DNA from: Spirochaetales bacterium
GTDB taxonomy: Bacteria; Spirochaetota; Spirochaetia; DSM-27196; PWMO01
DNA length: 5,316 bases
Direction of reading: 5' to 3'
Assembly (NCBI GenBank): GCA_007130025.1
Contig: SLTF01000367.1
Span: 1-5,316, forward strand
Shown here: positions 1-5,316 of the stretch, one piece after another
Layout: each line of letters opens with the position of its first letter
How positions within the stretch are numbered: the first letter of the stretch is position 1
The notes under the pieces: generated by a model
Seen by the model: only the letters and a program-made list of their open reading frames with translations
What the model was told of the DNA's origin: nothing
Databases searched by the model: none
Made by a program: the position numbers and the translations under genes

Positions 1-7
1 GCATTTG

Positions 8-63
8 CCCTTATTCCGTTACAAATTTTGTCAAGGAATACCCTTAGTTTGTTACATATTCTG
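8..63. repeat. AT-rich imperfect direct repeat, 33-base period, with internal palindromes
   Basis: Two 23-base units, at 8-30 and 41-63, match at 18 of 23 positions. They share the blocks CCCTTA and GTTACA at the same offset, so the units repeat every 33 bases, about three helical turns. Between and within them lie a perfect odd palindrome ACAAA-T-TTTGT (21-31) and the inverted pair TATTCC (12-17) / GGAATA (35-40). The first 60 bases hold only 20 G+C, far below the GC-rich genes alongside. The block lies downstream of the Uma2 gene and runs close to the left edge. It could be a paired protein-binding site for a gene beyond the edge, or a fragment of a longer repeat. No third copy is visible, and no convincing -35/-10 pair was found on either strand. 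The rest of 64-145 shows nothing recognisable. Confidence 0.45.
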
Positions 64-145
64 TATCGTAATCAGCCCGAAGGCGTGTTTGGCGATTCAA
101 CTTGAAGCGGAACGAGGATCGGGGCCTCTCCGGGATGAGCCAGGC

Positions 146-712
146 TTACCCCTCCAGAAACACTCCCGGCAGGACGGTGAGCCCTACCCGTTTGTCCAGC
201 CGGGTTCCGATGGGGGCTTTGTAGGTGGTGCCTTCAAGCCGGTGGATCATGAGATCGAGGGTTTCGGGATTGAGGATCCAGTATTCAGCTACCCCGCATT
301 TCTGGTACAGGTTCTTCTTTTCCGTCTGGTCCTTGTACGCGGTGGACGGGGAGAGCACCTCCAGAATCCAGTCCGGGGCTCCGAACACTCCCTCTTCGCG
401 GCATTTGGCGGGATCGCAGACGATCATCAGGTCGGGCTGAACCACGGTCTCTTTTTCTTCTCCGTGGCCCTCCGGAAAGGGGTAGAGGTCTACCGGGGCG
501 ATGAAGGGCTCGCAGGGCTGGCCCTTGAGTTGCATCATCAGCTGGGTAGAAAAGTGCAGCAGTAAACGTTGGTGCTTCAGTCGTGGCGCAGGGCTCATGG
601 AGTAGGCAATTCCGTAGATCAGTTCCCACCGCTGATCGTCGGGCCAACGGCGGTAGTCCTCCAGGGTGTAGCGCCCACCCGGTTTCAAGGCACCGGTTCC
701 CGTAGTCTCCAT
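146..712 (-). CDS. Uma2 family (DUF820) putative endonuclease
   Basis: A 188-residue protein of normal length for the Uma2/DUF820 family, which has a PD-(D/E)XK nuclease-like fold and is usually annotated as a putative restriction-type endonuclease; its biological role is not established. Visible family marks are an N-terminal YTLEDYRRWP / RWELIYG segment (15-34), QPDLMIV with the likely acidic residue Asp94, PDWILEVLSPST (113-124) with Glu118, then Asp128, Lys132/Lys133 and Tyr136, and GVAEYWILNPE (140-150). The acidic and lysine positions expected for a metal-dependent nuclease core are therefore present; which lysine is catalytic cannot be settled by eye. The ATG at 712 is preceded by a strong Shine-Dalgarno GGAGG (719-723) six bases away. 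It starts 32 bases after the upstream regulator ends, so it is probably the third gene of the same unit. A TATACT hexamer (732-737, minus strand) could support a separate promoter, but no good -35 accompanies it. Uma2 genes are often multicopy and carried in accessory DNA. Family assignment is firm; nuclease activity is inferred. Confidence 0.9.
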   Translation of the reverse strand: METTGTGALKPGGRYTLEDYRRWPDDQRWELIYGIAYSMSPAPRLKHQRLLLHFSTQLMMQLKGQPCEPFIAPVDLYPFPEGHGEEKETVVQPDLMIVCDPAKCREEGVFGAPDWILEVLSPSTAYKDQTEKKNLYQKCGVAEYWILNPETLDLMIHRLEGTTYKAPIGTRLDKRVGLTVLPGVFLEG

Positions 713-744
713 GGAGATCCTCCGTATTCATAGTATAGCTGCCC

Positions 745-2412
745 TCAGACCGTTTCGTCGACCAGCTCGCGCAGGGCCGCGTAGACCAGGTGGGGGTGGG
801 AGACCGCGAGGGTGAGGCCGGCGCTCTGAATGAGGTTGATGGGGATGTCGGGGCGCAGGTTGCGGAAGACGGTGAGGTCGGCGGCGGGTGTTGTGGGGTT
901 CTGCGCGCCGTGCAGCAGGTGCAGCGGGACGCCGGCGGAGCGGATGAGACCGGACCAGTCGAGGTGCATGAGCTGGAGGTCCTGCTCGAAGCCCAGTCCC
1001 GCCTGACTGATGCAGAAGCTGTAGGTGCCGATGATGCCGGGAAGGAGGTCCGGGCGGCGCATGACCGTGGTGTCGGGGTCGAGGCCGCGAAAGACAACGT
1101 CCGTCCACTGCTGGGGGCCGAGGCGGCGGATCTGAATGACCAGCAGCCGGATCAGCAGGTGGGCGAGCCACGGCGCGTGGCGAGCCGCTTCGATGAAGAT
1201 CACCTGGTGGTCTGGCATCGCGTGGAGCTGCTCAAGCTGGACGAAGGGCGGCGACGCGGAGACCGCGAGCACGCCCCGGATGCGCTGCGGAAGCGCATTG
1301 GCAAGATCGAGGGCGGGAATCAGCCCCACCTCGTGAGCGAGGATGGTTACGCGGTCGAGACCCTCGCGGTCGAGCAGCGCTTCGATGTCGCGGCGGGTGC
1401 TTTCCAGGACTCCTTCGTCCGGGTCGGTGATATCGGTACGGCCGTAGCCGGGCCGCTCAATTGCGTAGACGCTCAGCCGCCGCCGCTGCGACTGCACGCG
1501 GTCGTCGGGGTACTCGCCCGCGCCAAACGACGGGCCGTGAAGGAAGAGAATCGGGTCTCCTTGAGGGTCCCCAAAGTGACGCCAGCCGATGCGGCGGCGG
1601 CCCCGTGAGAAGGTTGCCGTCCGCAGAATGGACTGCGGTCCTTTCAGGGGGACAAGGCCACTGGGATGACCGCCGCGGTCGTCGGACCCGATGGTGGACG
1701 CGGCTGCCGACGCGGCGATGGTTGCCGCCGCCGCCTGGGTCTGAACTCCCATCTTGAACAGGATGCTCTTGATCTGTTGCCGAACGGTTCCCGGTGCCCG
1801 GCCGCGCAGGGCCGCGATGTCGTCGCCGGAAACGCCTTGAGCGAGCAGGCGCAGCACGTCGCGCTCGCTTCGGGAGAGGTGATAGAGCTCGCCGAAGGCG
1901 CGATCGACCGAAGCGGGCCAGTGGTGCTGCAGCACGGTCAGAACGAAGGCGCGATACCAGGGATAGTAGATGCCGGTCGCGAGTACCGGGTGAGAGTGCG
2001 CGCCCGGGCGGACCCGCAGCAGCGTGGGCTCCGAGGTGTCGGCAAGGCGCGTCTGGAACTCGGCAAACTCATCGCGGGTGATTCCCAGCGCCGACAGACC
2101 GTCGCCGGCGGAGACCGAGAACAGCTCGAGGGCGGATCCGTTGAGCGTGAGGATCTGGCCGGATTCACCGAGGGCAAGCGCGGGCGCACCCTCCCGGTTG
2201 ACCAGGGCGAAGAGCTGGTCGTCCGATGCGGCCGCGAGCTCGACGTCGTAGAGCGCGGTGGTGAGCTGGAGCGCGAGCGGGTCCGGCAGCGATTGCCGAT
2301 CGCGCAGAATTGGCAAAAGAACGGGGATCATCCGGGCGAACTCTTCGGTGCCGTTGGCGACCGCGCGCACGAGGGCCACGAGATCGGTGGACACAGCCGC
2401 CGGTTCCTGCAT
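745..2412 (-). CDS. LuxR-type HTH regulator fused to a degenerate alpha/beta hydrolase domain
   Basis: A 555-residue predicted cytosolic transcription regulator with three parts. Residues about 66-165 look PAS-like (ALALGESGQILTLNGSA). Residues about 174-236 are a LuxR/GerE-type helix-turn-helix (LSRSERDVLRLLAQGVSGDDIA, then GTVRQQIKSILFKMGV), with the usual hydrophobic and glycine spacing kept. Residues about 272-550 are an alpha/beta hydrolase fold: oxyanion-loop LHGPS (291-295), RPGYGRTD (320-327), nucleophile elbow, and a terminal HPHLVYAALREL. The triad is lost: the elbow reads LAHEVG with Glu361 where serine belongs, the acid position in HGAQNPTTP is Asn505, and the usual GH histidine is Leu533 in SAGL. 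Domain order and the intact HTH favour a sensor that binds a small molecule or partner without hydrolysing it. The ATG at 2412 follows the protease stop by 17 bases, with an AAGGGCGG-like ribosome site about 10 bases upstream. A GTG at 2433 overlapping the upstream stop (GTGA) would add seven residues and is the main alternative start. A still longer reading to 2586 would overlap the protease gene and is unlikely. Confidence 0.88.
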   Translation of the reverse strand: MQEPAAVSTDLVALVRAVANGTEEFARMIPVLLPILRDRQSLPDPLALQLTTALYDVELAAASDDQLFALVNREGAPALALGESGQILTLNGSALELFSVSAGDGLSALGITRDEFAEFQTRLADTSEPTLLRVRPGAHSHPVLATGIYYPWYRAFVLTVLQHHWPASVDRAFGELYHLSRSERDVLRLLAQGVSGDDIAALRGRAPGTVRQQIKSILFKMGVQTQAAAATIAASAAASTIGSDDRGGHPSGLVPLKGPQSILRTATFSRGRRRIGWRHFGDPQGDPILFLHGPSFGAGEYPDDRVQSQRRRLSVYAIERPGYGRTDITDPDEGVLESTRRDIEALLDREGLDRVTILAHEVGLIPALDLANALPQRIRGVLAVSASPPFVQLEQLHAMPDHQVIFIEAARHAPWLAHLLIRLLVIQIRRLGPQQWTDVVFRGLDPDTTVMRRPDLLPGIIGTYSFCISQAGLGFEQDLQLMHLDWSGLIRSAGVPLHLLHGAQNPTTPAADLTVFRNLRPDIPINLIQSAGLTLAVSHPHLVYAALRELVDETV

Positions 2413-2429
2413 CGTATCGCTACCGCCCT

Positions 2430-3170
2430 TCACACAAAGAGCGACACCACGATGGTCGCGCCGACCATGAGCACGTTGGTGTAGCTGTGCATGATCATGG
2501 GATAGACCACGCTGCCGGACCGCTCGTAGCAGTCGCCGTAGAAGTAGCCGAGCGCGGCGGCGTAGATCACCTGCGAGGTCGACCACGTAGCGTTCAGCGG
2601 GTTGAAGGTGATGTACACGTGGGCGAGGCCGAAGACAACGGCGGCGAAGATGGTGGCGAGGCTGACGCGCGGGTGGAGGCGCCGCGCGGTGACCCAGCGG
2701 GCAAAGAGGGTGATGGCGAAGGCGCGGAAGATGACCTCCTCCGAAGGGCCGGAGAGCAGGAGCTGGAAGCCGAGGTAGCCAACGACGTTGCGCGCGGTCA
2801 TGGGAAACTGAAAGGGCCGGAAGTTTCCGATCGCGATCACGGTAATGAAGACTCCCGCGGTGTAGAGGGCAAAGAACGGGATGAACCGTCGCAGGTAGCG
2901 CAGCCCCGCCTCGCGGTTGCCGAGCCCGAGGTGAAAGTCGATTGCGCGCGATCGACGGATGAGTGCGACGGCAATCAGCACCACCGCCGCCTGCACGATG
3001 TGGTGCACGCTGAACCAGGCGAAGGCGCCGTCGGGGTCGATGGTATTGTAATTGAAAAGATTGGCGACCCAGCGGCCGATCATCGGCACGCCCTTGAGGA
3101 TGACAACCAGGACGACGGCGGCGGATACCCTGACCGCGATGGGAATGACCTTGGACCGGGGCGAGTTCAT
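2430..3170 (-). CDS. CPBP family intramembrane glutamic endopeptidase (CAAX protease/Abi family)
   Basis: A 246-residue multi-pass membrane protein. The CPBP family includes eukaryotic Rce1 and bacterial intramembrane proteases; substrates of most bacterial members are unknown. All three family motifs are intact: EEVIFR (Glu144, Glu145, Arg149), FGLAH (Phe180, His184) and HSYTN (His228, Asn232). Hydrophobic segments lie near 11-31, 52-71, 95-114, 128-141, 169-186, 197-211 and 220-245, which agrees with the family topology. The second ATG of the reading frame (3170) was chosen because it has AGAGG (3176-3180) five bases upstream, whereas the ATG at 3188 has no recognisable ribosome site and would add only MPTEVA. 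It is the first gene of the minus-strand unit, with the HTH-hydrolase regulator starting 17 bases after its stop. That spacing suggests co-transcription and perhaps a joint function, such as maturation of a peptide signal or membrane-linked control; this is inference. A bacteriocin self-immunity role, known for some CPBP proteins, cannot be excluded, though no bacteriocin gene is visible. Confidence 0.93.
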   Translation of the reverse strand: MNSPRSKVIPIAVRVSAAVVLVVILKGVPMIGRWVANLFNYNTIDPDGAFAWFSVHHIVQAAVVLIAVALIRRSRAIDFHLGLGNREAGLRYLRRFIPFFALYTAGVFITVIAIGNFRPFQFPMTARNVVGYLGFQLLLSGPSEEVIFRAFAITLFARWVTARRLHPRVSLATIFAAVVFGLAHVYITFNPLNATWSTSQVIYAAALGYFYGDCYERSGSVVYPMIMHSYTNVLMVGATIVVSLFV

Positions 3171-3175
3171 GGCGA

Positions 3176-3180
3176 CCTCT
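3176..3180 (-). promoter_or_regulatory. Shine-Dalgarno AGAGG that decides the protease start
   Basis: Read on the minus strand, AGAGG lies five bases before the ATG at 3170. The alternative ATG at 3188 is preceded only by a pyrimidine/AC-rich stretch with no purine ribosome site, so 3170 is preferred. Confidence 0.6.
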
Positions 3181-3336
3181 GTGGGCATGGTGTGCGCTCA
3201 GAGTGCCGTGGAATGGGGGTGGAGGTCAATGCGAAGAGGGGGACGGTGCCGAAGGGTTTTCGTGATTTTTTGCACTATTCCGATTCCGAGCTCCGTGTTA
3301 CCATGGTGGTTGTCCCCCTGACCACGGAGGAAGCGT
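3181..3336. promoter_or_regulatory. Divergent intergenic region between the two transcription units
   Basis: This region should hold the promoters of both divergent units. On the plus strand, TTGCAC (3270-3275) resembles a -35 element but the best -10-like hexamer, TGTTAC (3296-3301), lies 20 bases on, so the promoter is weak or uses another sigma factor. On the minus strand, TTGACC (3229 to 3224) matches a -35 at five of six bases, yet no -10 is found at 16-18 bases. A T-rich element CGTGA-TTTTTT-GCACT (3261-3276) faintly resembles a CRP/FNR-type half-site pair, and ATTCCG is tandemly doubled (3277-3288). Next to the ribosome site of the receiver-PAS gene, GTGGT (3306-3310) can pair with ACCAC (3321-3325) around a ten-base loop. 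The position as a shared control region is likely from gene order; the individual elements are tentative. Confidence 0.4.
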
Positions 3337-4173
3337 ATGACCGATCTCAATCAGAAGCCAATTCTGCTCGTGGACGATGAGGTCCTCATCGGCATGGCGA
3401 CCAAAAACAACCTCAGTCGATTTGGCTACACCGTGGTCACAGCAACCCGTGGCGATCAAGCGATCGAGTTTGTGCAACAGTGTCCAGATTGCGGTCTCGT
3501 GCTGATGGATATCGATCTCGGGCGTGAAATGAACGGGATTGACGCCTCGAGAGAGATCCTGAAGAGCCAGGAGATGCCCATTGTTTTCGTGTCGTCACAC
3601 ACCGAGCCGGAGATTGTATCGTTGACGGAAGCCGTCACCAGCTACGGATACATCGTGAAGTCGTCGAGTCCGACGGTTTACGACGCATCGATCAAAATGG
3701 CGTATAAGCTGTTCACCCAGAAGAGACAGACAGAGGCATTCGACCGTTATCTCAAAACGGCTCTGGAAAACGCCAGCGAACCGATCTTCATCTCCGAGGG
3801 CAACGGTAACGTGGTCTACTACAACAAAGCGTTTCTGGAAATTCAGGGTCTGTCGCACGAGGATGCGGTGATTACCGAGCTCGCCGAGTTCCCCAAGACG
3901 ACGACGGTCTTTTCAGACACGGGGCAACGCCTGAGCGTCGACAACTGGGCAAGCACCCGTCCCCTTCGCGGAGAATCGGGCGAGAACGTGGTGTTCTACG
4001 TGTACAATCACTCGATCAAAACGGTACTGGTAAACGAATACACGTACGCCCCGATTTTCGACGATCATCGGCGGATCATTGGCTCATACGTGAAGATTGG
4101 GAAACCGGTTGCCAACCCGGACCTCGAGGTGCTCGCGAGCATAGAAAGGGCGATCGGGGAACAGATGGAGTAA
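3337..4173 (+). CDS. Response regulator: receiver domain plus PAS domain, no output domain
   Basis: A 278-residue cytosolic protein. Residues 7-125 form a CheY-like receiver with the acidic pocket VDDE (Asp13, Asp14), phospho-acceptor Asp58 in LMDIDLG, Ser86 in FVSSHT and Lys108 in YIVKS, so all positions needed for phosphorylation are present. Residues about 138-255 form a PAS domain (LENASEPIFISEGNGNVVYYN), ending with YAPIFDDHRRIIGSYVKIG. A short helical tail follows and the protein stops; there is no histidine-kinase, HTH, GGDEF or phosphatase domain, although receiver-PAS modules of this type usually precede a kinase. No kinase remnant is seen between its stop and the next gene, so this looks like a stand-alone form rather than a fresh truncation. 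The ATG at 3337 has GGAGG (3326-3330) six bases upstream. The flavodoxin/ferredoxin gene begins 18 bases after its stop, which suggests an operon. It probably signals through protein-protein contact, with the PAS perhaps sensing redox state or a ligand; that is inference. The receiver sequence points to a spirochaete. Confidence 0.9.
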   Translation: MTDLNQKPILLVDDEVLIGMATKNNLSRFGYTVVTATRGDQAIEFVQQCPDCGLVLMDIDLGREMNGIDASREILKSQEMPIVFVSSHTEPEIVSLTEAVTSYGYIVKSSSPTVYDASIKMAYKLFTQKRQTEAFDRYLKTALENASEPIFISEGNGNVVYYNKAFLEIQGLSHEDAVITELAEFPKTTTVFSDTGQRLSVDNWASTRPLRGESGENVVFYVYNHSIKTVLVNEYTYAPIFDDHRRIIGSYVKIGKPVANPDLEVLASIERAIGEQME

Positions 4174-4191
4174 CGGAACCGAACGAGAACA

Positions 4192-5064
4192 ATGACCGTC
4201 AGCATTGCCTTCTTCTCGGGAACGGGAAACACCCGTCACGTCGCAGAGCAGTTTGCGAGAGAGATTCGGGCGCGTAATCACGCGGTGCACGTTCTGGAAA
4301 TCGGACCGAACGTGAAGGACGGGCCGATCGTTGGCGATCTGCTGATTCTCTGCTTCCCCGTGCACGCGGGGAACGCGCCCCGGCCGGTCCTGGATTGGAT
4401 TGCCGGGCAACGAGGCCGTTCCGGGCTTCCGACGGCCGTCTTCTCGGTGTCGGCCGGGGGAACCGTCATTCCCAACGTGGCGAGCCGGGTCTGGGTGAAG
4501 CGGCGGCTTGCCCACAAGGGTTACGAGGTTGTCTCTGAGGGGATGATCGTCATGCCCTCAAACTGGATCATCCCGACAAAGCCCGCGGTTGCAAACGCGC
4601 TGCTGTTGGCACTTCCGCATAAGGTGGCGTTCTTCACACAGCAGGTTCTCGCCGGTGGGGGCCACCGCGATTGTCCCGGGATCGGGCATCGTGTGCTTTC
4701 GGCACTTGGCCGGGTGGAACACGCCGGGGCCAGATGGTTTGGACAACGAATAGAGGTACGCACCCACTGCGTCGGGTGCGGCTGGTGCGCATCTCACTGT
4801 CCCACGGGAAACATCCGGATGGTCGAACAGCGGCCCCGGTTTGGTGGCCGCTGCGCAGCGTGTCTGCGATGCGTCTACGGCTGCCCGCAGAATGCGCTGT
4901 CTCCCGGCATGGCCCGTTTTGTGGTGCTCGCCGGCGGATACGATCTGCAGCGTCTCCTTCAGACCCGCACGAATCCGACCGAACGCGATCTCAATCGGGA
5001 ATCGGCCGGAGTGGTCTGGATTGGCGTGCGGCGGTACCTGCGCGAAGCGGGCAGGCGCTGCTGA
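4192..5064 (+). CDS. EFR1-type flavodoxin/[4Fe-4S] ferredoxin fusion protein
   Basis: A 290-residue predicted cytosolic electron-transfer protein with the EFR1 family architecture. The N-terminal flavodoxin-like domain (about 1-155) begins IAFFSGTGNTRHVAEQ, where residues 9-14 (SGTGNT) form the FMN-phosphate loop; CFPVHAGNAP (54-63) and FSVSAGG (84-90) fit later flavin-binding loops. After a linker, two adjacent [4Fe-4S] motifs follow: Cys193, 196, 199 and 203 (CVGCGWCASHCP) and Cys221, 224, 227 and 231 (CAACLRCVYGCP). All eight ligands are present in a bacterial 2[4Fe-4S] ferredoxin pattern. The protein can therefore carry electrons between a flavin and iron-sulfur clusters; its physiological partner is unknown for the family. 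The ATG at 4192 lies 18 bases after the receiver-PAS stop, with only a weak purine-rich ribosome site (ACGAGAAC), so translation may be coupled to the upstream gene. Its end faces the DUF302 gene. Confidence 0.92.
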   Translation: MTVSIAFFSGTGNTRHVAEQFAREIRARNHAVHVLEIGPNVKDGPIVGDLLILCFPVHAGNAPRPVLDWIAGQRGRSGLPTAVFSVSAGGTVIPNVASRVWVKRRLAHKGYEVVSEGMIVMPSNWIIPTKPAVANALLLALPHKVAFFTQQVLAGGGHRDCPGIGHRVLSALGRVEHAGARWFGQRIEVRTHCVGCGWCASHCPTGNIRMVEQRPRFGGRCAACLRCVYGCPQNALSPGMARFVVLAGGYDLQRLLQTRTNPTERDLNRESAGVVWIGVRRYLREAGRRC

Positions 5065-5090
5065 CACTGCAGATGCAGCGGGCCCCTGCC
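5050..5090. terminator. Possible hairpin terminator at the convergent gene junction
   Basis: The eleven bases GGCAGGCGCTG (5050-5060) can pair exactly with CAGCG (5076-5080) plus CCTGCC (5085-5090), leaving a four-base bulge GGCC (5081-5084) and a loop of about 15 bases. The stem overlaps the stop codon of the flavodoxin/ferredoxin gene and sits between two converging genes, where a bidirectional terminator is expected. It lacks a T-run on either side, so it is not a classical intrinsic terminator; it could still slow polymerase or protect 3' ends. Confidence 0.35.
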
Positions 5091-5101
5091 ACGTGCGCCG
5101 T

Positions 5102-5316
5102 CTATTGACGGGCGACGGCGCCGGGTTCGAGTACGCGGTTGATCACGACCTCGGTTTCGACTGCGGCTTTATCCATGACCGATGCAATCACGCCGCCGAA
5201 GGGTTTGGCCATCAGGACGCTGTTCATGCGGGCGATGTAGGTGTTTCCGTTGCTCTTCTCGTAGATCGCCACACGGCACGGCATGAGGGGCGAGACGATG
5301 CGCTCGTCGTCCAGGC
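5102..5316 (-). CDS. DUF302 domain protein, C-terminal part (cut by window edge)
   Basis: Only the last 70 or so codons are inside the window; the reading frame stays open to the right edge, so the start lies beyond it. The visible part reads LDDERIVSPLMPCRVAIYEK, then ARMNSVLMAKPFGG and VMDKAAVETE, and ends in a TAG at 5104-5102. The LMPCR(I/V)AVYEK-like segment followed by a RMN...LM.K.FGG segment is the signature of the C-terminal half of DUF302, a small domain of unknown function found in bacterial proteins of about 130-180 residues. The internal ATG at 5284 lies within the conserved LMPC motif and is not the start. It is convergent with the flavodoxin/ferredoxin gene, 37 bases apart. The conserved cysteine of the MPC motif is present. 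Confidence 0.82.
   Translation of the reverse strand, partial: LDDERIVSPLMPCRVAIYEKSNGNTYIARMNSVLMAKPFGGVIASVMDKAAVETEVVINRVLEPGAVARQ

Noticed and set aside
6..34. A perfect minus-strand TTGACA (34 to 29) suggesting a leftward promoter
   Set aside because: No -10-like hexamer occurs at 16-20 bases; the hexamers there are GC-rich (for example AGGGCA).
28..58. Plus-strand TTGTCA with TACATA as a possible promoter
   Set aside because: The spacing is 19 bases, the -10 match is poor, and no plus-strand gene follows before 3337.
116..160. Terminator hairpin after the Uma2 gene
   Set aside because: Only short GCCT/AGGC and similar pairings are visible, with no T-run and long loops.
5..565. A 186-codon plus-strand open frame over the Uma2 gene
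   Set aside because: It runs antisense to a clearly recognisable Uma2 protein, its translation shows no family features, and no ribosome site precedes it.
2413..2586. A 58-residue N-terminal extension of the regulator
   Set aside because: It overlaps the protease coding region that encodes the HSYTN motif, reads as Arg/His-rich shadow sequence, and better starts exist at 2412 or 2433.
3261..3276. CRP/FNR-like site CGTGA-TTTTTT-GCACT
   Set aside because: The second half-site matches the consensus poorly, and without a mapped promoter the resemblance could be chance; it is mentioned only within the intergenic feature.
790..3380. Several long plus-strand open frames (790-1608, 1666-2484, 2310-3380) opposite the protease and regulator genes
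   Set aside because: They are antisense to genes with intact domain motifs. Their translations are low-complexity and rich in Gly, Arg, Asp and Glu, as expected for shadow frames in GC-rich DNA.
4558..5067. A 169-codon minus-strand open frame opposite the flavodoxin/ferredoxin gene
   Set aside because: It is antisense to a gene with all eight iron-sulfur cysteines in place, and shows no recognisable domain.

Overview
The window looks like chromosomal DNA from a free-living, fairly GC-rich spirochaete. The clearest lineage clue is the response-regulator gene at 3337-4173. Its receiver domain carries the SSHTEPE ... SYGYIVKS ... SIKMAYKLF pattern, which I associate with spirochaetal receiver/PAS sensor proteins. 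This assignment is from memory of the family and was not searched. There is no RNA gene, CRISPR array, transposase or integrase in the window, and no gene-free stretch longer than about 165 bases.

Layout. Bases 1-145 are non-coding; the first 60 or so are strikingly AT-rich and hold an imperfect direct repeat with a 33-base period. Three minus-strand genes follow, transcribed right to left and closely spaced: a CPBP-family intramembrane protease (3170 to 2430), a PAS-like/LuxR-type HTH/alpha-beta hydrolase fusion regulator (2412 to 745, 17-base gap) and a Uma2-family PD-(D/E)XK-like protein (712 to 146, 32-base gap). They probably form one operon. A divergent intergenic region (3171-3336) separates it from a plus-strand pair: a receiver-PAS protein with no output domain (3337-4173) and, 18 bases later, an EFR1-type flavodoxin/two-[4Fe-4S] ferredoxin protein (4192-5064). 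A DUF302 gene, cut by the right edge, converges on this pair (5316 to 5102). A GC-rich hairpin spans the junction.

How the parts may work together. The two transcription units look like two sensory modules placed back to back. The left one pairs a membrane protease with a soluble DNA-binding regulator. That regulator's C-terminal hydrolase domain has lost all three catalytic-triad positions (Ser to Glu361, Asp to Asn505, His to Leu533), so it is most simply read as a ligand- or protein-binding sensor rather than an enzyme. The right one pairs a phospho-receiver/PAS protein with a flavin/iron-sulfur electron carrier, which suggests redox-linked signalling. The domain identities rest on motifs visible in the sequence; the functional links are inference from gene order.
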